NCBI RefSeq assembly: GCF_003864255.1
Contig: NZ_QWEZ01000002.1
Coordinates: forward strand, 868,001-932,000
Direction: 5' to 3'
From: Aestuariirhabdus litorea
GTDB lineage: Bacteria; Pseudomonadota; Gammaproteobacteria; Pseudomonadales; Aestuariirhabdaceae
Length of the DNA stretch: 64,000 nt
In this document: positions 25,817-37,412 of the stretch, piece after piece
Layout: each line of letters begins with the position of its first letter
Position numbering within the stretch: position 1 is the stretch's first letter
Position numbers and translations under genes: made by a program
Notes under the pieces: generated by a model
What the model was told of the DNA's origin: nothing
The model's database searches: none
The model's input: only the letters and a program-made list of their open reading frames with translations

Positions 25817-26539
25817 ATGAGCCTGATGTTTGAAGAGCTGGACTACCAGCACACCCCGTTGGGGGATATCAGCCTGCGCAAGCGCGTTGAGCCGCGACTC
25901 GATGGCATCACCCTCTACGAGGTTAAGCTGAACGATGAGTGGCTGATGTCGAGCCTGTTCACGGAGGCGGAGATCCAGCTCTCGCGCCTGGGGCTGGCGG
26001 CGCTGGAGGGCCGTGACCTGCAGGTGGTGGTCGGCGGGCTGGGGCTGGGCTACACCGCCGCCGCCGCGCTGGAGGATGAGCGGGTGCAGTCGCTGCTGGT
26101 GGTGGATGTGATGGCCCCGGTGATCGACTGGCACCGGCGTCACCTGGTGCCCCTGGGCAAGACCCTGACCGAGGACCCCCGCTGCCGCCTGGTGCTCGCC
26201 GATTTCTTCGCGGTGGCCACCGATCCCGGGCGGGGCTTCGACGGCAGCGACCGCTCCACCCCCGTGGACGCCATCCTGCTCGATATTGACCACGCTCCCA
26301 GCCACTGGCTCAACCCCGGTAACGGGGCCTTCTACTCATTAGAGGGGTTGCGGGCGATGGCCGCCAAACTCAATCCGGGGGGTGTTTTTGCCCTCTGGTC
26401 CAACGATCCCCCCGAGCCCGAGTTCGAGGCGCTACTGGGATCGGTGTTTGGCAACTGTGCCTCCCACATTGTGCGTTTCCCCAACCCCTACCGGGCCCAG
26501 GAATCCACCAACACGGTTTACGTAGCGACCCGGGCCTGA
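25817..26539 (+). CDS. Spermidine-synthase-like methyltransferase-fold protein
   Basis: The 240-residue protein has a Rossmann-like SAM/dcSAM site, VVVGGLGLGYTAAAAL (~69-84), a following acidic LLVVDVM, and ILLDIDHAPSHWL near residue 155-167. These fit the spermidine synthase superfamily, but the protein is shorter than SpeE and lacks clear polyamine-site residues that I can name. Many gammaproteobacteria carry this single protein annotated only as spermidine-synthase-like. It is not in an operon with polyamine genes. Confidence 0.75.
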   Translation: MSLMFEELDYQHTPLGDISLRKRVEPRLDGITLYEVKLNDEWLMSSLFTEAEIQLSRLGLAALEGRDLQVVVGGLGLGYTAAAALEDERVQSLLVVDVMAPVIDWHRRHLVPLGKTLTEDPRCRLVLADFFAVATDPGRGFDGSDRSTPVDAILLDIDHAPSHWLNPGNGAFYSLEGLRAMAAKLNPGGVFALWSNDPPEPEFEALLGSVFGNCASHIVRFPNPYRAQESTNTVYVATRA

Positions 26540-26550
26540 GGCGGTGCCGA

Positions 26551-27204
26551 CTAGCTGGAAGTGACCCAGAGCACCTCGGCGTCTTCATCGCTGATGGAGA
26601 TCAGGGCGTGGCCCATGCTGCCGTCGTAGTAGCTGCTGTCCCCTGCCTCCAGGTCGACCGGCTGGTAGTACTCGCTGAAAAATCGCACCTTGCCGCTCAG
26701 CACCAGCAGGAACTCCTCCCCCTCGTGGCGTACCCAGTTGGGGTAGTCATCAAAGGAGCGTGAGCGCACGATCGATTTGTAGGGCAGCATGCGCTTGTTG
26801 GTGAGGGCGCTGGCCAGGATCTCATGTTCGTAGGTGGGGGTGGGGTGGGTTCGCCCCTCGCCGGCGCGGGTGATATCGCGGCGCCCGGTGCTACGGCTCT
26901 CGTGGGTGGTGGCGAACAGCTGGGGGATATCGATGTTTAACCCCTTGGCCAGCTTCTGCACCGCCTGGAAGGTGGGAGAAAGCTGCTCGTTCTCGATCTT
27001 GGAGAGGGTGGAGCGGGCCAGGCCGGTGCGCTGGCTGGCCTCCTCGAGGGTGAGGTTGTGGCTGAGGCGGATTTCCCGCACCCTTTTGCCCAGCTGCAGC
27101 TCGGTGACCTGGCTCTCGGCCTGGGGGTGGCTGTCCCGCTGGTTTTCGCGCTCGATCTCGCGCTCCTGCTCCAGTATGGACGATGGGTTGTCGTGGTCCG
27201 GCAT
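26551..27204 (-). CDS. XRE-family transcriptional regulator with cupin domain
   Basis: The 217-residue protein has an N-terminal Glu/Gln-rich segment, a helix-turn-helix (LGKRVREIRLSHNLTLEEA and GLARSTLSKIENEQLSPTF) at ~38-92, and a C-terminal cupin (HEGEEFLLVLSGKVRFFSE, LEAGDSSYYDGSMGH) at ~135-210. XRE-cupin regulators often sense amines or amino acids. I chose ATG 27204 with GGGAA about ten bases upstream; a longer in-frame ATG at 27297 is possible. It is divergent from sdaA-gcvH-gcvP, and two TTTCC/GGAAA palindromes lie in the shared region, which makes it a good candidate for local control. Confidence 0.87.
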   Translation of the reverse strand: MPDHDNPSSILEQEREIERENQRDSHPQAESQVTELQLGKRVREIRLSHNLTLEEASQRTGLARSTLSKIENEQLSPTFQAVQKLAKGLNIDIPQLFATTHESRSTGRRDITRAGEGRTHPTPTYEHEILASALTNKRMLPYKSIVRSRSFDDYPNWVRHEGEEFLLVLSGKVRFFSEYYQPVDLEAGDSSYYDGSMGHALISISDEDAEVLWVTSS

Positions 27205-27321
27205 CGCCAGTATTCCCAGGTTTCCTAAAGTAAACGGATGTTCGATGGTGTTGGCCGTTGCATCGGCTGCACAAGGCTGGTTTATAGAATACACCAAGAG
27301 GGGAGGGCGACCAATTCGGGG

Positions 27322-27368
27322 TTTCCAGGGAAATATCTACTTTTTGGTTATATGTTTCCTATAGGAAA
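27322..27368. promoter_or_regulatory. Two TTTCC-GGAAA palindromes between the XRE-cupin gene and sdaA
   Basis: The downstream site, 27355-27368, is a perfect 14-bp palindrome TTTCCTATAGGAAA. The upstream site, 27322-27333, is TTTCC-AG-GGAAA, a near-perfect 12-bp palindrome. Their centres are 34 bp apart, about three helical turns. The downstream one lies just before the sdaA -35 hexamer. They look like operators, most simply for the divergent XRE-cupin regulator; that link is inference. Confidence 0.55.
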
Positions 27369-27374
27369 TAAAAG

Positions 27375-27402
27375 TTGATAGGGTTTCTCTCAGGCGTATA
27401 AT
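27375..27402 (+). promoter_or_regulatory. Sigma70 promoter of the sdaA-gcvH-gcvP cluster
   Basis: TTGATA at 27375-27380 and a perfect TATAAT at 27397-27402 are separated by 16 bp. The expected transcript start is near 27410, about 50 bases before the sdaA start. Confidence 0.7.
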
Positions 27403-27459
27403 TCCCGCAGAGTCTGCAGCAACCCGCGTTTAGGCGATCCCGCCAACGCACGGAGCACG

Positions 27460-28842
27460 ATGATGTCCCTAAGCCTGTTTGACCTGTTCAAGGTTGGTAT
27501 TGGCCCCTCCAGTTCCCACACCGTTGGCCCGATGTGGGCGGCGCACCGCTTTCTGGCGTATGCCGAAGCCCTCGGCCTGCTGGCGCAGAGTGCGCGGGTG
27601 CGAGTGTCGCTGTACGGCTCCCTCGCCATGACGGGCAAGGGACACGGCACCGACACGGCGGTGTTGTTGGGGCTCAGTGGCGAGTGCCCCGACCGCATCG
27701 ACCCCGATGCGGTGGCCCCCCTGCTGGAGCGTATCCGTGCCGAGCGCTCGCTGCGACTGGGAGGACAATGGCCGGTCGCCTTCGATGAGTCCCGTGACCT
27801 CTGCTTCCTGTTTGGGGAGAGCCTGCCCCAACACCCCAACGGCCTCTGCTTCGAGCTCTTTGATGGCGCCGGGATCCAGCAGCTGTTACGACGCTACTTT
27901 TCGGTGGGAGGGGGCTTTGTGCTGTGCGAGGATGAGATCGCCCAGCCCCGCTCAGCGATGCTCAACCATCCCATTCCCTACCCCTTTGAAACCGGTCTGG
28001 AGCTGCTCCAGCGTTGCCGCGAGTCCGGCCTCAGTATCGCCGGGGTGGTGCTGGCCAATGAGCGGGCGATGCGTTCCGCCGATGAGGTGGAGTCGCGTTT
28101 GCGGGAGATCTGGCAGGTGATGGAGGCCAGCATCGAGCGGGGTTGTCGTGAGCGGGGCGAGCTGCCCGGCGGGCTGGGGCTGCGACGGCGCGCCCACCGC
28201 CTGCGCGAGGAGCTGGTCGCGCGTCCCGAGGCCACCATGCGCGATCCCCTCAATGTGATGGACTGGATCAACCTCTACGCCATGGCGGTGAATGAAGAGA
28301 ACGCCGCCGGAGGGCGGGTGGTGACCGCCCCCACCAACGGCGCCGCCGGGGTGATCCCTGCGGTACTGGCCTACTACAACCGCTTTATGAGTGGCGCCAA
28401 CGAGCAGGGGATCTTTACCTTCCTCTGCACTGCCGCCGCCATCGGTATGCTGTACAAGAAAAACGCCTCCATCTCCGCTGCCGAAGTGGGCTGCCAGGGC
28501 GAAGTGGGGGTGGCCTGCTCGATGGCCGCTGCCGGCCTGGCCGCGGTCATGGGGGGTAGCAACGAGCAGATTGAAAACGCCGCCGAGATCGGCATGGAAC
28601 ACAATCTGGGGCTCACCTGCGACCCCATCGCCGGGCTGGTACAGGTGCCCTGCATCGAACGCAATACCATGGGCGCCGTCAAGGCGGTCAACGCTGCCCG
28701 CCTGGCCCTGCGCGGGGACGGTTCGCACCAGGTGCCACTGGACAGCGTGATCGAAACCATGCGCCAGACCGGCGCCGACATGCAGCAGAAGTACAAGGAG
28801 ACCGCCGAGGGTGGACTGGCGGTCAATGTGGTCGCCTGCTGA
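27460..28842 (+). CDS. sdaA: L-serine ammonia-lyase (iron-sulfur, single chain)
   Basis: The 460-residue enzyme deaminates L-serine to pyruvate. The N-terminal beta domain starts [20 protein letters not shown], and the C-terminal alpha domain carries the conserved cysteines of the [4Fe-4S] site in [27 protein letters not shown]. Length fits the fused type found in E. coli. It leads a run with gcvH and gcvP, so glycine and serine breakdown are probably co-controlled, as in the Pseudomonas gcvH2-gcvP2-glyA2-sdaA-gcvT2 operon. Confidence 0.96.
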   Translation: MMSLSLFDLFKVGIGPSSSHTVGPMWAAHRFLAYAEALGLLAQSARVRVSLYGSLAMTGKGHGTDTAVLLGLSGECPDRIDPDAVAPLLERIRAERSLRLGGQWPVAFDESRDLCFLFGESLPQHPNGLCFELFDGAGIQQLLRRYFSVGGGFVLCEDEIAQPRSAMLNHPIPYPFETGLELLQRCRESGLSIAGVVLANERAMRSADEVESRLREIWQVMEASIERGCRERGELPGGLGLRRRAHRLREELVARPEATMRDPLNVMDWINLYAMAVNEENAAGGRVVTAPTNGAAGVIPAVLAYYNRFMSGANEQGIFTFLCTAAAIGMLYKKNASISAAEVGCQGEVGVACSMAAAGLAAVMGGSNEQIENAAEIGMEHNLGLTCDPIAGLVQVPCIERNTMGAVKAVNAARLALRGDGSHQVPLDSVIETMRQTGADMQQKYKETAEGGLAVNVVAC

Positions 28843-28932
28843 TGCTGTACCCCTTTTCGCTTTCAACGACCTCGCCCACTGTCGGGCGGGATCGACACTT
28901 CACTTTTACTGTTTAACTTCAGGAACTTAACC

Positions 28933-29325
28933 ATGAGCAATACTCCCGACAATCTACGATTTACCAAAAGCCACGAGTGGGTACTCGATAACGGTGACGG
29001 CACCGTGACCATGGGGATCACCGACCATGCCCAGGAGCTGTTGGGCGATGTGGTGTTCGTGGAGCTGCCCGAGCTGGAGCGGCAGGTGGAAGCGGGGGAG
29101 GAATTCTCCCTGGTGGAGTCCGTCAAGGCGGCCTCCGATATCTACAGCCCGGTGAGCGGCGAGGTGATCGCGGTCAACGATGCCCTTGAGGATGCCCCCG
29201 AAACCGTCAACGAGGAACCCTATGGCGGCGGCTGGATCGCCAAACTGCGCCTCGCCGATGGCGTCGATCTGGCCGAGCTGCTGGACGCCGCCGCCTACGC
29301 CGACCTGGTGGCCGAAAGCCACTAA
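28933..29325 (+). CDS. gcvH: Glycine cleavage system H protein (copy 1)
   Basis: The 130-residue lipoyl carrier protein of the glycine cleavage complex. Lys65 in [12 protein letters not shown] is the lipoylation site; the SHEW N-terminal motif and [19 protein letters not shown] are standard. It lies 90 bases after sdaA and 107 before gcvP. A second gcvH with the same motif order is found at 60569. Confidence 0.96.
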   Translation: MSNTPDNLRFTKSHEWVLDNGDGTVTMGITDHAQELLGDVVFVELPELERQVEAGEEFSLVESVKAASDIYSPVSGEVIAVNDALEDAPETVNEEPYGGGWIAKLRLADGVDLAELLDAAAYADLVAESH

Positions 29326-29432
29326 GCCCTGGTCGCGGTCACCCCGAGTGGCCGCCCCCACTGCCCCGATGGCACCCACCCTTAACGGCCCTGCATGCCC
29401 TTAATGGCCCCGGCCCCCTGAGAGGATCGCTT

Positions 29433-32333
<2,901 letters not shown>

Positions 32334-32394
32334 GCCATGCACTGACCCGGCGCCACCCTTCGAGGTGGCGCCTGTCATGCGGGACACCCGTAAC

Positions 32395-32428
32395 AAAAAA
32401 GCCCGGCTTTAAAAGGCCGGGCTTTTTT
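32395..32428. terminator. Bidirectional terminator between gcvP and efp
   Basis: AAAAAAGCCCGGC and GCCGGGCTTTTTT form a 13-bp perfect stem around an 8-base loop, with A/T runs on both ends. It serves gcvP on the plus strand and efp on the minus strand. Confidence 0.92.
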
Positions 32429-32448
32429 GTGGGCGCTGGGCTCGCCGA

Positions 32449-33021
32449 TCAGGCGGGGGCCTTGGCGCGGGAGCGGTACTCGCCGGTGCGGGTATCGATC
32501 TCGATCCAGTCGCCGATTTCGCAAAAGTCGGCCACTTTCAGTTCGGTTCCGTTGCTCATTTTGGCGGGCTTCATCACCTTGCCGGAGGTATCGCCGCGGG
32601 CGGAGTCCTCAGTGTAGGCGATCTCGCGCACGATGGTGGTGGGCAGGTCTACTGAGATCACCTTGCCTTCGAAGAAGACGGAGGTGCAGATATCGGTCAT
32701 GCCATCGACGATAAAGGGCAGCACCGCCTCCAGGTCCTCGGCGTTGAGCTCGTACTGGTTGAACTCCTCGTCCATGAATACGTAGAGGTTGTCGCTGGAG
32801 TAGGAGTAGGTCACCTCGATGCGGTCGAGGATGACGGGCTCCAGTTTGTCGTCAAACTTGTAGACGGTTTCGGTGGAGGAGCCTGACAGCAGGTTTTTCA
32901 GCTTCATCTTGACGATGGCGCTGTTACGACCGGATTTGGTGTAATCGGTCTTTTGAATCAGCCAGGGTTGCCCGTCGATCAGGGCAACGTTGCCTGACTT
33001 CATCTCTTGTGCGGTTTTCAT
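32449..33021 (-). CDS. efp: Elongation factor P (Arg32 type)
   Basis: The 190-residue factor relieves ribosomes stalled at polyproline. The tip loop is YTKSGRNSA with Arg at position 32, not the Lys34 of the E. coli type, so the expected modification is rhamnosylation by EarP rather than beta-lysylation by EpmA. The adjacent gene is in fact earP, whose stop lies one base from the efp start; the two are therefore translated from one message. Confidence 0.97.
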   Translation of the reverse strand: MKTAQEMKSGNVALIDGQPWLIQKTDYTKSGRNSAIVKMKLKNLLSGSSTETVYKFDDKLEPVILDRIEVTYSYSSDNLYVFMDEEFNQYELNAEDLEAVLPFIVDGMTDICTSVFFEGKVISVDLPTTIVREIAYTEDSARGDTSGKVMKPAKMSNGTELKVADFCEIGDWIEIDTRTGEYRSRAKAPA

Positions 33022-33022
33022 A

Positions 33023-34198
33023 TTAGGATCCGGAAAAGGGGGATGGGGTACTGCCGGGCGCGAATTTACTCCAGTTTTTGAAAAACTGCACTAGGGCCGC
33101 ACAACTATTTTTTTGCCCCGCTATTTGCCGGCTCCATTGCTCTGCATGGCCCGCCAGTCGGGGGCTGTAGGGTTGCAGGGCCGACCAGGATTCGGCCATC
33201 GGTTGGCCCTGGTTCCAGGCCTGCCAGAGCGCTTCGAGGGCTCGGGCGGCGGCCGGGTCGAGGGCCTGGGTATAGCGCTGCAAAAAGGCCTCCAGCTTGA
33301 CCAGGTGCGCCCCCTCCTGCTGGGGGTAGATCTGCCACAAAAAGGGCTTGCCGGCCCACTGGGCGCGGACGAAGGAGTCCTCCCCCCGCACCAGGTTGAG
33401 GTCGCAGCTCCACAGCAGGTGGTCGTAGTCCTCGGGGCTCAGGAAGGGGAGCAGCTGCAGGCTGAGGTTGCCCCGTGTAAGGCACTCACCCACCGCCGGG
33501 GCCAGCCTTCCAAGCCAGCACCCGATATCGGCCACCACCCGTCCCTCGGGAACCAGCAGCAGGCTGGGCTGGGGGTCTCTGGCGAGCTGGTCGAGCCAGC
33601 TGGCCAGGGCCGGATTTTCGTAGCAGAACAGGGAGATCAGGCGGGCGTCGGGGGCGGGTTGGATGCCCAGCCGGGCGAGGAAGGCGTCGCGCTCGCCGCT
33701 GCCCTGCTGGAAACGCTGTCGCGCCTCGATCAGGCCTGATTCGCGCAGCAGGCCGCCGGTCTGCTCGCTGAAACCGGGGAAGAAGAAGTACTTGTAGAGC
33801 CCCGGTCCCTGGGGAGAGGGCAGGCCGTGGCACCCCTCCACCCAGGACTCGGCGCTGAGGTACTCGAGGTTGATCCACAGCACCGGGGTGGGACGGAGTG
33901 CCATCGCCTTGATGTAGGCGCTGGGTAGGGTGCAGCCGAACGCCTCGATCACAAGGTCTGCCGGGGTAACCGGTACCCAGTCGGCTGTCCAGTGGTGGAC
34001 CTGGACCCCCTGGATACGACGGGGAAGCGGCGCCTGTGCGGCCTCGGGACAGAGGCGGAAGAAAATTGCCGGCTCATCGACCCACAGGCGTACCTCCAAC
34101 TCGTATTCCGCCGCCAGCTGGCGTGCCAGGCGCCAGCAGACCCCGATGTCACCAAAGTTGTCGATCACGCGGCAAAAGATATCCCAGCGGGGGTGCAT
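33023..34198 (-). CDS. earP: EF-P arginine rhamnosyltransferase EarP
   Basis: The 391-residue enzyme transfers rhamnose from dTDP-beta-L-rhamnose to Arg32 of EF-P. The N-terminus [20 protein letters not shown] holds Asp13 and Asp17, matching the catalytically important DxxxD of Pseudomonas EarP, and the C-terminal nucleotide site reads [23 protein letters not shown] (split here as [11 protein letters not shown] and [11 protein letters not shown]). I chose ATG 34198; a longer frame to 34324 has no conserved residues. Its pairing with an Arg32-type efp is strong functional support. Confidence 0.95.
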   Translation of the reverse strand: MHPRWDIFCRVIDNFGDIGVCWRLARQLAAEYELEVRLWVDEPAIFFRLCPEAAQAPLPRRIQGVQVHHWTADWVPVTPADLVIEAFGCTLPSAYIKAMALRPTPVLWINLEYLSAESWVEGCHGLPSPQGPGLYKYFFFPGFSEQTGGLLRESGLIEARQRFQQGSGERDAFLARLGIQPAPDARLISLFCYENPALASWLDQLARDPQPSLLLVPEGRVVADIGCWLGRLAPAVGECLTRGNLSLQLLPFLSPEDYDHLLWSCDLNLVRGEDSFVRAQWAGKPFLWQIYPQQEGAHLVKLEAFLQRYTQALDPAAARALEALWQAWNQGQPMAESWSALQPYSPRLAGHAEQWSRQIAGQKNSCAALVQFFKNWSKFAPGSTPSPFSGS

Positions 34199-34323
34199 AG
34201 CGTTCCTGCCTGAGGGCGGTAGATGGGCGCGATTATGGCGCAGGTGCGGGGGATTTGCCTCTGTTCTTTTCGCGGGCAAGACAAAGCGCCCCGACGGGGG
34301 CGCGTTAAGGGCCGGCGTCGGCA

Positions 34324-34977
34324 TCAGCGCTCGGCGATCAGGCGGTCGAGGCGCTCGAGGTCGTTGATCACCTGCCAGTAACCACCACCGTCCACCACCC
34401 GCTTCTCCCAGTTCTGCAGGCGGTGGAGGTAGTCGCGGGGGTCGATGTTGTCGCTGCGTAGCTTGGTGACGTTGAGGGCCACCACCCGGATTCCGCCCAG
34501 CTCGATGGGGAAATCCCGAATATGGCCCTTGGCCAGGTCCTCCTCGAGGTCTGAGAAGATCAGCACGTAGCGCTCGCCGGCGGCGGTTTCGTTGAGAAAC
34601 TCGGTCGCCTGCATCAGGCCGCCGGTGATGTCGGTGTGGCGGCTGCCGCGGCTGAGGCCGTTGACGTAGCGGTCGAGCTGCTGCTTGAACACCCGCTTCT
34701 GCTGGTTGGCGGTACTGGGGCGCTCGTCGAGGGTGGCTTTGGCGATGATATCCTTCTCGCTGAAGCTGCCGCTGTCGATGCGTGCCACGGCGATGGAGTC
34801 GCCGCTGTCGAGGGTGGCCAGCAGGTAGTTCATGATGCCCTGGGCCTTCTGCAGCTCACGGGTGTAGGTGCCGGAGGTGTCCATCAGCAGGTAGACCGCG
34901 CGGTGCTCGGGCCGCGGCTCGCCGCAGCCGCTAAGCAGCAGCACAAGAAGAGTAATGCTCATCAGTTTGCGGTTCAT
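34324..34977 (-). CDS. Predicted VWA-type lipoprotein
   Basis: The 217-residue protein has a lipoprotein signal ending in LLLSGC (lipidated Cys18) and no Asp at +2, so the outer membrane is the likely location. A von Willebrand A-like domain follows: strand plus metal site YLLMDTSGT (Asp33-x-Ser-x-Thr), TDITGGL near 130, and IFSDLEED near 157. MIDAS residues look kept. The ATG overlaps the stop of the membrane protein gene by four bases (ATGA), so they are coupled. The partner ligand is unknown. Confidence 0.78.
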   Translation of the reverse strand: MNRKLMSITLLVLLLSGCGEPRPEHRAVYLLMDTSGTYTRELQKAQGIMNYLLATLDSGDSIAVARIDSGSFSEKDIIAKATLDERPSTANQQKRVFKQQLDRYVNGLSRGSRHTDITGGLMQATEFLNETAAGERYVLIFSDLEEDLAKGHIRDFPIELGGIRVVALNVTKLRSDNIDPRDYLHRLQNWEKRVVDGGGYWQVINDLERLDRLIAER

Positions 34978-36431
34978 GATTCGGCTCCCTGTTGCTCGTG
35001 AAGTTCGATGGATTCTGCCTGGGCGGCGCCTTGGTGAGGGCCTCTGCGCGGTGGCTTGAGAAGCAGGCGTTCGATGCTCAGCGGTACCATGATCACCAGG
35101 TCGTAGAGGTGGATCAGCACCTTGCACAGGTGGCTGGCAAGGTTGCCCAGCAGGCGGGCCACCACCGCCAGGGCGCGCAGCAGCCCCTGGCCCGCCAGCC
35201 CCAGCACGGAGCGCAGCGAGTGAATAAAGGATTCCAGCGGGATTGCCACGAAGGCGAGGGCGAAGGGCAGGATAAAGCCCATTACCATCTGGCCGATTGA
35301 GGGGATCCAGCGGAAGTTGGCCTCCACCACCCCGGCGCCGGCCAGCGACTGCTTGAGGGCTTCGCGGTCCAGCGCCAGCAGGTCGCGCATGTAGGCCAGC
35401 GAGGCCTCAACCGAGGCGAGCAGGGTGAGAATCAGCAGGGTAATGAGGATCATGCGCCGGCGCAGGGTGTCGTCCAGTAAGCCGATCACCGGGAACAGGT
35501 GGGTGATACGCAGGGACTCAAGCAGGAACAGACCCATGGCGATCTCCACCATGATGATCACCAGGGCGGCGATGTCGGAGGTTTTCATGGCGCCGATGTA
35601 ACTGGTGCCGCCCACCATCTCCGACATCGGCATGGCGATCAGCTGGAAGTTGATCAGCCCCCCCAGCACCGCGATGACCAGTACCAGTGCGGAGATGAAG
35701 AACTGGGTGAGGGAGGAGGTGGTAAGGCGCTGCAGGGCGGCCTCGCTGCCGCTGCGAATCTGCTCGTAGCGCTGCATCTGCTGGTCGACCGCCTCGGCGC
35801 GGGCCTCGAGTCCGTCGATGTTGCGCTTGACGCTATCGAGGTCGCTCAGGGCGCGGCGCCACAGCGGCTGCAGGCGGCTCAGCCGGGTATGGGACTGCTG
35901 GCTCTTCTTGCGGTAGGCCTCCAGGGTTTCCTCGTGGGCATCGCTGACGGTGTCGTGAATCTTGTCGAGGATTTTGGCCACCGCGGGGTCGCCGTTGCGG
36001 GGGATGGCCGCCACCGTGGCCACCACCTCCAGCCAGGCCGGAGGGGAGGGGGGCGCCTCGATGGTGCTGTTGTAGTCCTGCTCGATTTTGCTGACTGTAT
36101 CGCTGATTTGGCGATGCAGGTTGGGATAATGGCTGAGATCGCGGGTGACGATGCCTTTGATGCGCACGAATTCGCGTTCGATGGCGCGCTGGCAATGGGC
36201 CTCGCCATCGGCCAGCAGAATGGCCCGATTGCGGGCCGCGAGGCTGGCCTGCCAGAGGTTGAGAGCGCGGGCACAGAGGCGCAGGCTGCGGTGCAGGCTA
36301 CGGCCGCTGGTTTGCAGCAGTTGATGGGAGGGGTGACGTCCGAGGTACATCACCACAATGACAATGGCCATCCACACCGCCAGCGACAGGCTGGGCTGTT
36401 GGGGCCAGATAATCAGGGCGTCGGTTAGCAT
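34974..36431 (-). CDS. Multi-pass membrane protein with coiled coil, unknown function
   Basis: The 485-residue protein has an N-terminal membrane helix (~10-30), a long polar helical region with a coiled coil (~175-245), then four hydrophobic segments at about 250-275, 288-312, 325-350 and 380-405, and a basic, His/Gln-rich tail. I start at ATG 36431 with GGAGAAG five bases upstream. It is the first gene of a pair with the VWA lipoprotein and is divergent from a response regulator and histidine kinase. No family was recognised. The layout (periplasmic coiled coil between membrane segments plus a VWA partner) suggests an envelope complex. Confidence 0.72.
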   Translation of the reverse strand: MLTDALIIWPQQPSLSLAVWMAIVIVVMYLGRHPSHQLLQTSGRSLHRSLRLCARALNLWQASLAARNRAILLADGEAHCQRAIEREFVRIKGIVTRDLSHYPNLHRQISDTVSKIEQDYNSTIEAPPSPPAWLEVVATVAAIPRNGDPAVAKILDKIHDTVSDAHEETLEAYRKKSQQSHTRLSRLQPLWRRALSDLDSVKRNIDGLEARAEAVDQQMQRYEQIRSGSEAALQRLTTSSLTQFFISALVLVIAVLGGLINFQLIAMPMSEMVGGTSYIGAMKTSDIAALVIIMVEIAMGLFLLESLRITHLFPVIGLLDDTLRRRMILITLLILTLLASVEASLAYMRDLLALDREALKQSLAGAGVVEANFRWIPSIGQMVMGFILPFALAFVAIPLESFIHSLRSVLGLAGQGLLRALAVVARLLGNLASHLCKVLIHLYDLVIMVPLSIERLLLKPPRRGPHQGAAQAESIELHEQQGAES

Positions 36432-36577
36432 GGTGCTTCTCCACAAATTAAGGTGCATCCGAGGCTCGAGACTGCGACCGGGAAGGTCGGGCGAGCCGCC
36501 TGCAGAGAGTTATACCGGGCGCCGGTGAAAAATCGGTGAGAAGCCAAACAATAATAATCACAGAGTGAGTTGGGGCG

Positions 36578-37360
36578 ATGGCGACACTTTTCTGGGTTGA
36601 AGACCAGAGCCACTGGATCGATAAGTTCACGCCGGTGTTGCAGGAGACCGATTTCGACGGCCGTGAGAATCGCCTGTTGCTGTTCCGCTTTGCCGAGGCG
36701 GCCAAACAGCGGATTGGCGAGATGACCGTCGAGCAGATGCCCGACATCGCCATTCTCGATGCTCGCATGAAGGGCAACGATCAGGCCGGCTTCCTGGTGT
36801 CGCGGGCGTTGCAGCGCAAGTGGCCGGAGCTGCCGATCATCTACCTGTCGGAACACAGCGGCACCGGTATTGAGGGGCAGGCATTCGAGCAGGCCAGCAC
36901 CCAGGATTTTATCGCCAAGCACCAGCGCAACGTCGAGGCGGTACTCTGTTGGCGTATCAAGGCGATCCTGCGCCAGCGGGCCATGGCGGGACAGGGTCCG
37001 ACCGATACCCTGGTCAGTGGCGAGCTCTCCCTCGACCTGATTCGCTGGGAGGTGTACTGGCGCCGTACCCGGCTCATGAACCCGGCCAACCCCAAGCGTC
37101 CCCTGCCCCCCATGCCCCGCAAGATCCTGCGCCAGCTGGTGCAGGCTTCGCCCCGTGGCATTGGCACCGAACGGATGGCAGAGCTGCTCAACGCCGACCC
37201 CGAACGCTTCTCCTATGCCAACTACCGCCAGCATATCAAGACCCTGCGCCATGCCTTTGACCTGGCGGAGGGGCAGCAGGGAAGTTTTATTGAACGCTGC
37301 AAGAGTGGTCGAGGCATCGTCACCTTTGGTGACCTGGGTGCCTACGGCTGGGTTCCCTGA
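36578..37360 (+). CDS. Response regulator, OmpR-like winged helix output
   Basis: The 260-residue protein has a receiver domain with acidic VED (7-9), phospho-acceptor Asp61 in AILDARMKG, Ser in IIYLSEHSG and Lys in FIAKHQ. The C-terminal ~125 residues form a divergent OmpR-like winged helix: GELSLDLIRWEVYW, LPPMPRKILRQLVQASPRG, YRQHIKTLRHAF, and a final IVTFGDLGAYGW. It is likely a DNA-binding regulator whose sensor is the kinase 52 bases downstream, and its own target may be the divergent membrane operon. Confidence 0.83.
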   Translation: MATLFWVEDQSHWIDKFTPVLQETDFDGRENRLLLFRFAEAAKQRIGEMTVEQMPDIAILDARMKGNDQAGFLVSRALQRKWPELPIIYLSEHSGTGIEGQAFEQASTQDFIAKHQRNVEAVLCWRIKAILRQRAMAGQGPTDTLVSGELSLDLIRWEVYWRRTRLMNPANPKRPLPPMPRKILRQLVQASPRGIGTERMAELLNADPERFSYANYRQHIKTLRHAFDLAEGQQGSFIERCKSGRGIVTFGDLGAYGWVP

Positions 37361-37412
37361 ACGCCCGTCTTTGCCTGGACGCGCTCACCAATTACCCCCT
37401 GGAATTCTCAAT

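Noticed and set aside
26891-27274. 127-codon minus-strand frame inside the XRE-cupin gene
   Set aside because: Alternative frame of the regulator; rich in Pro, Gly and Arg and without conserved motifs.
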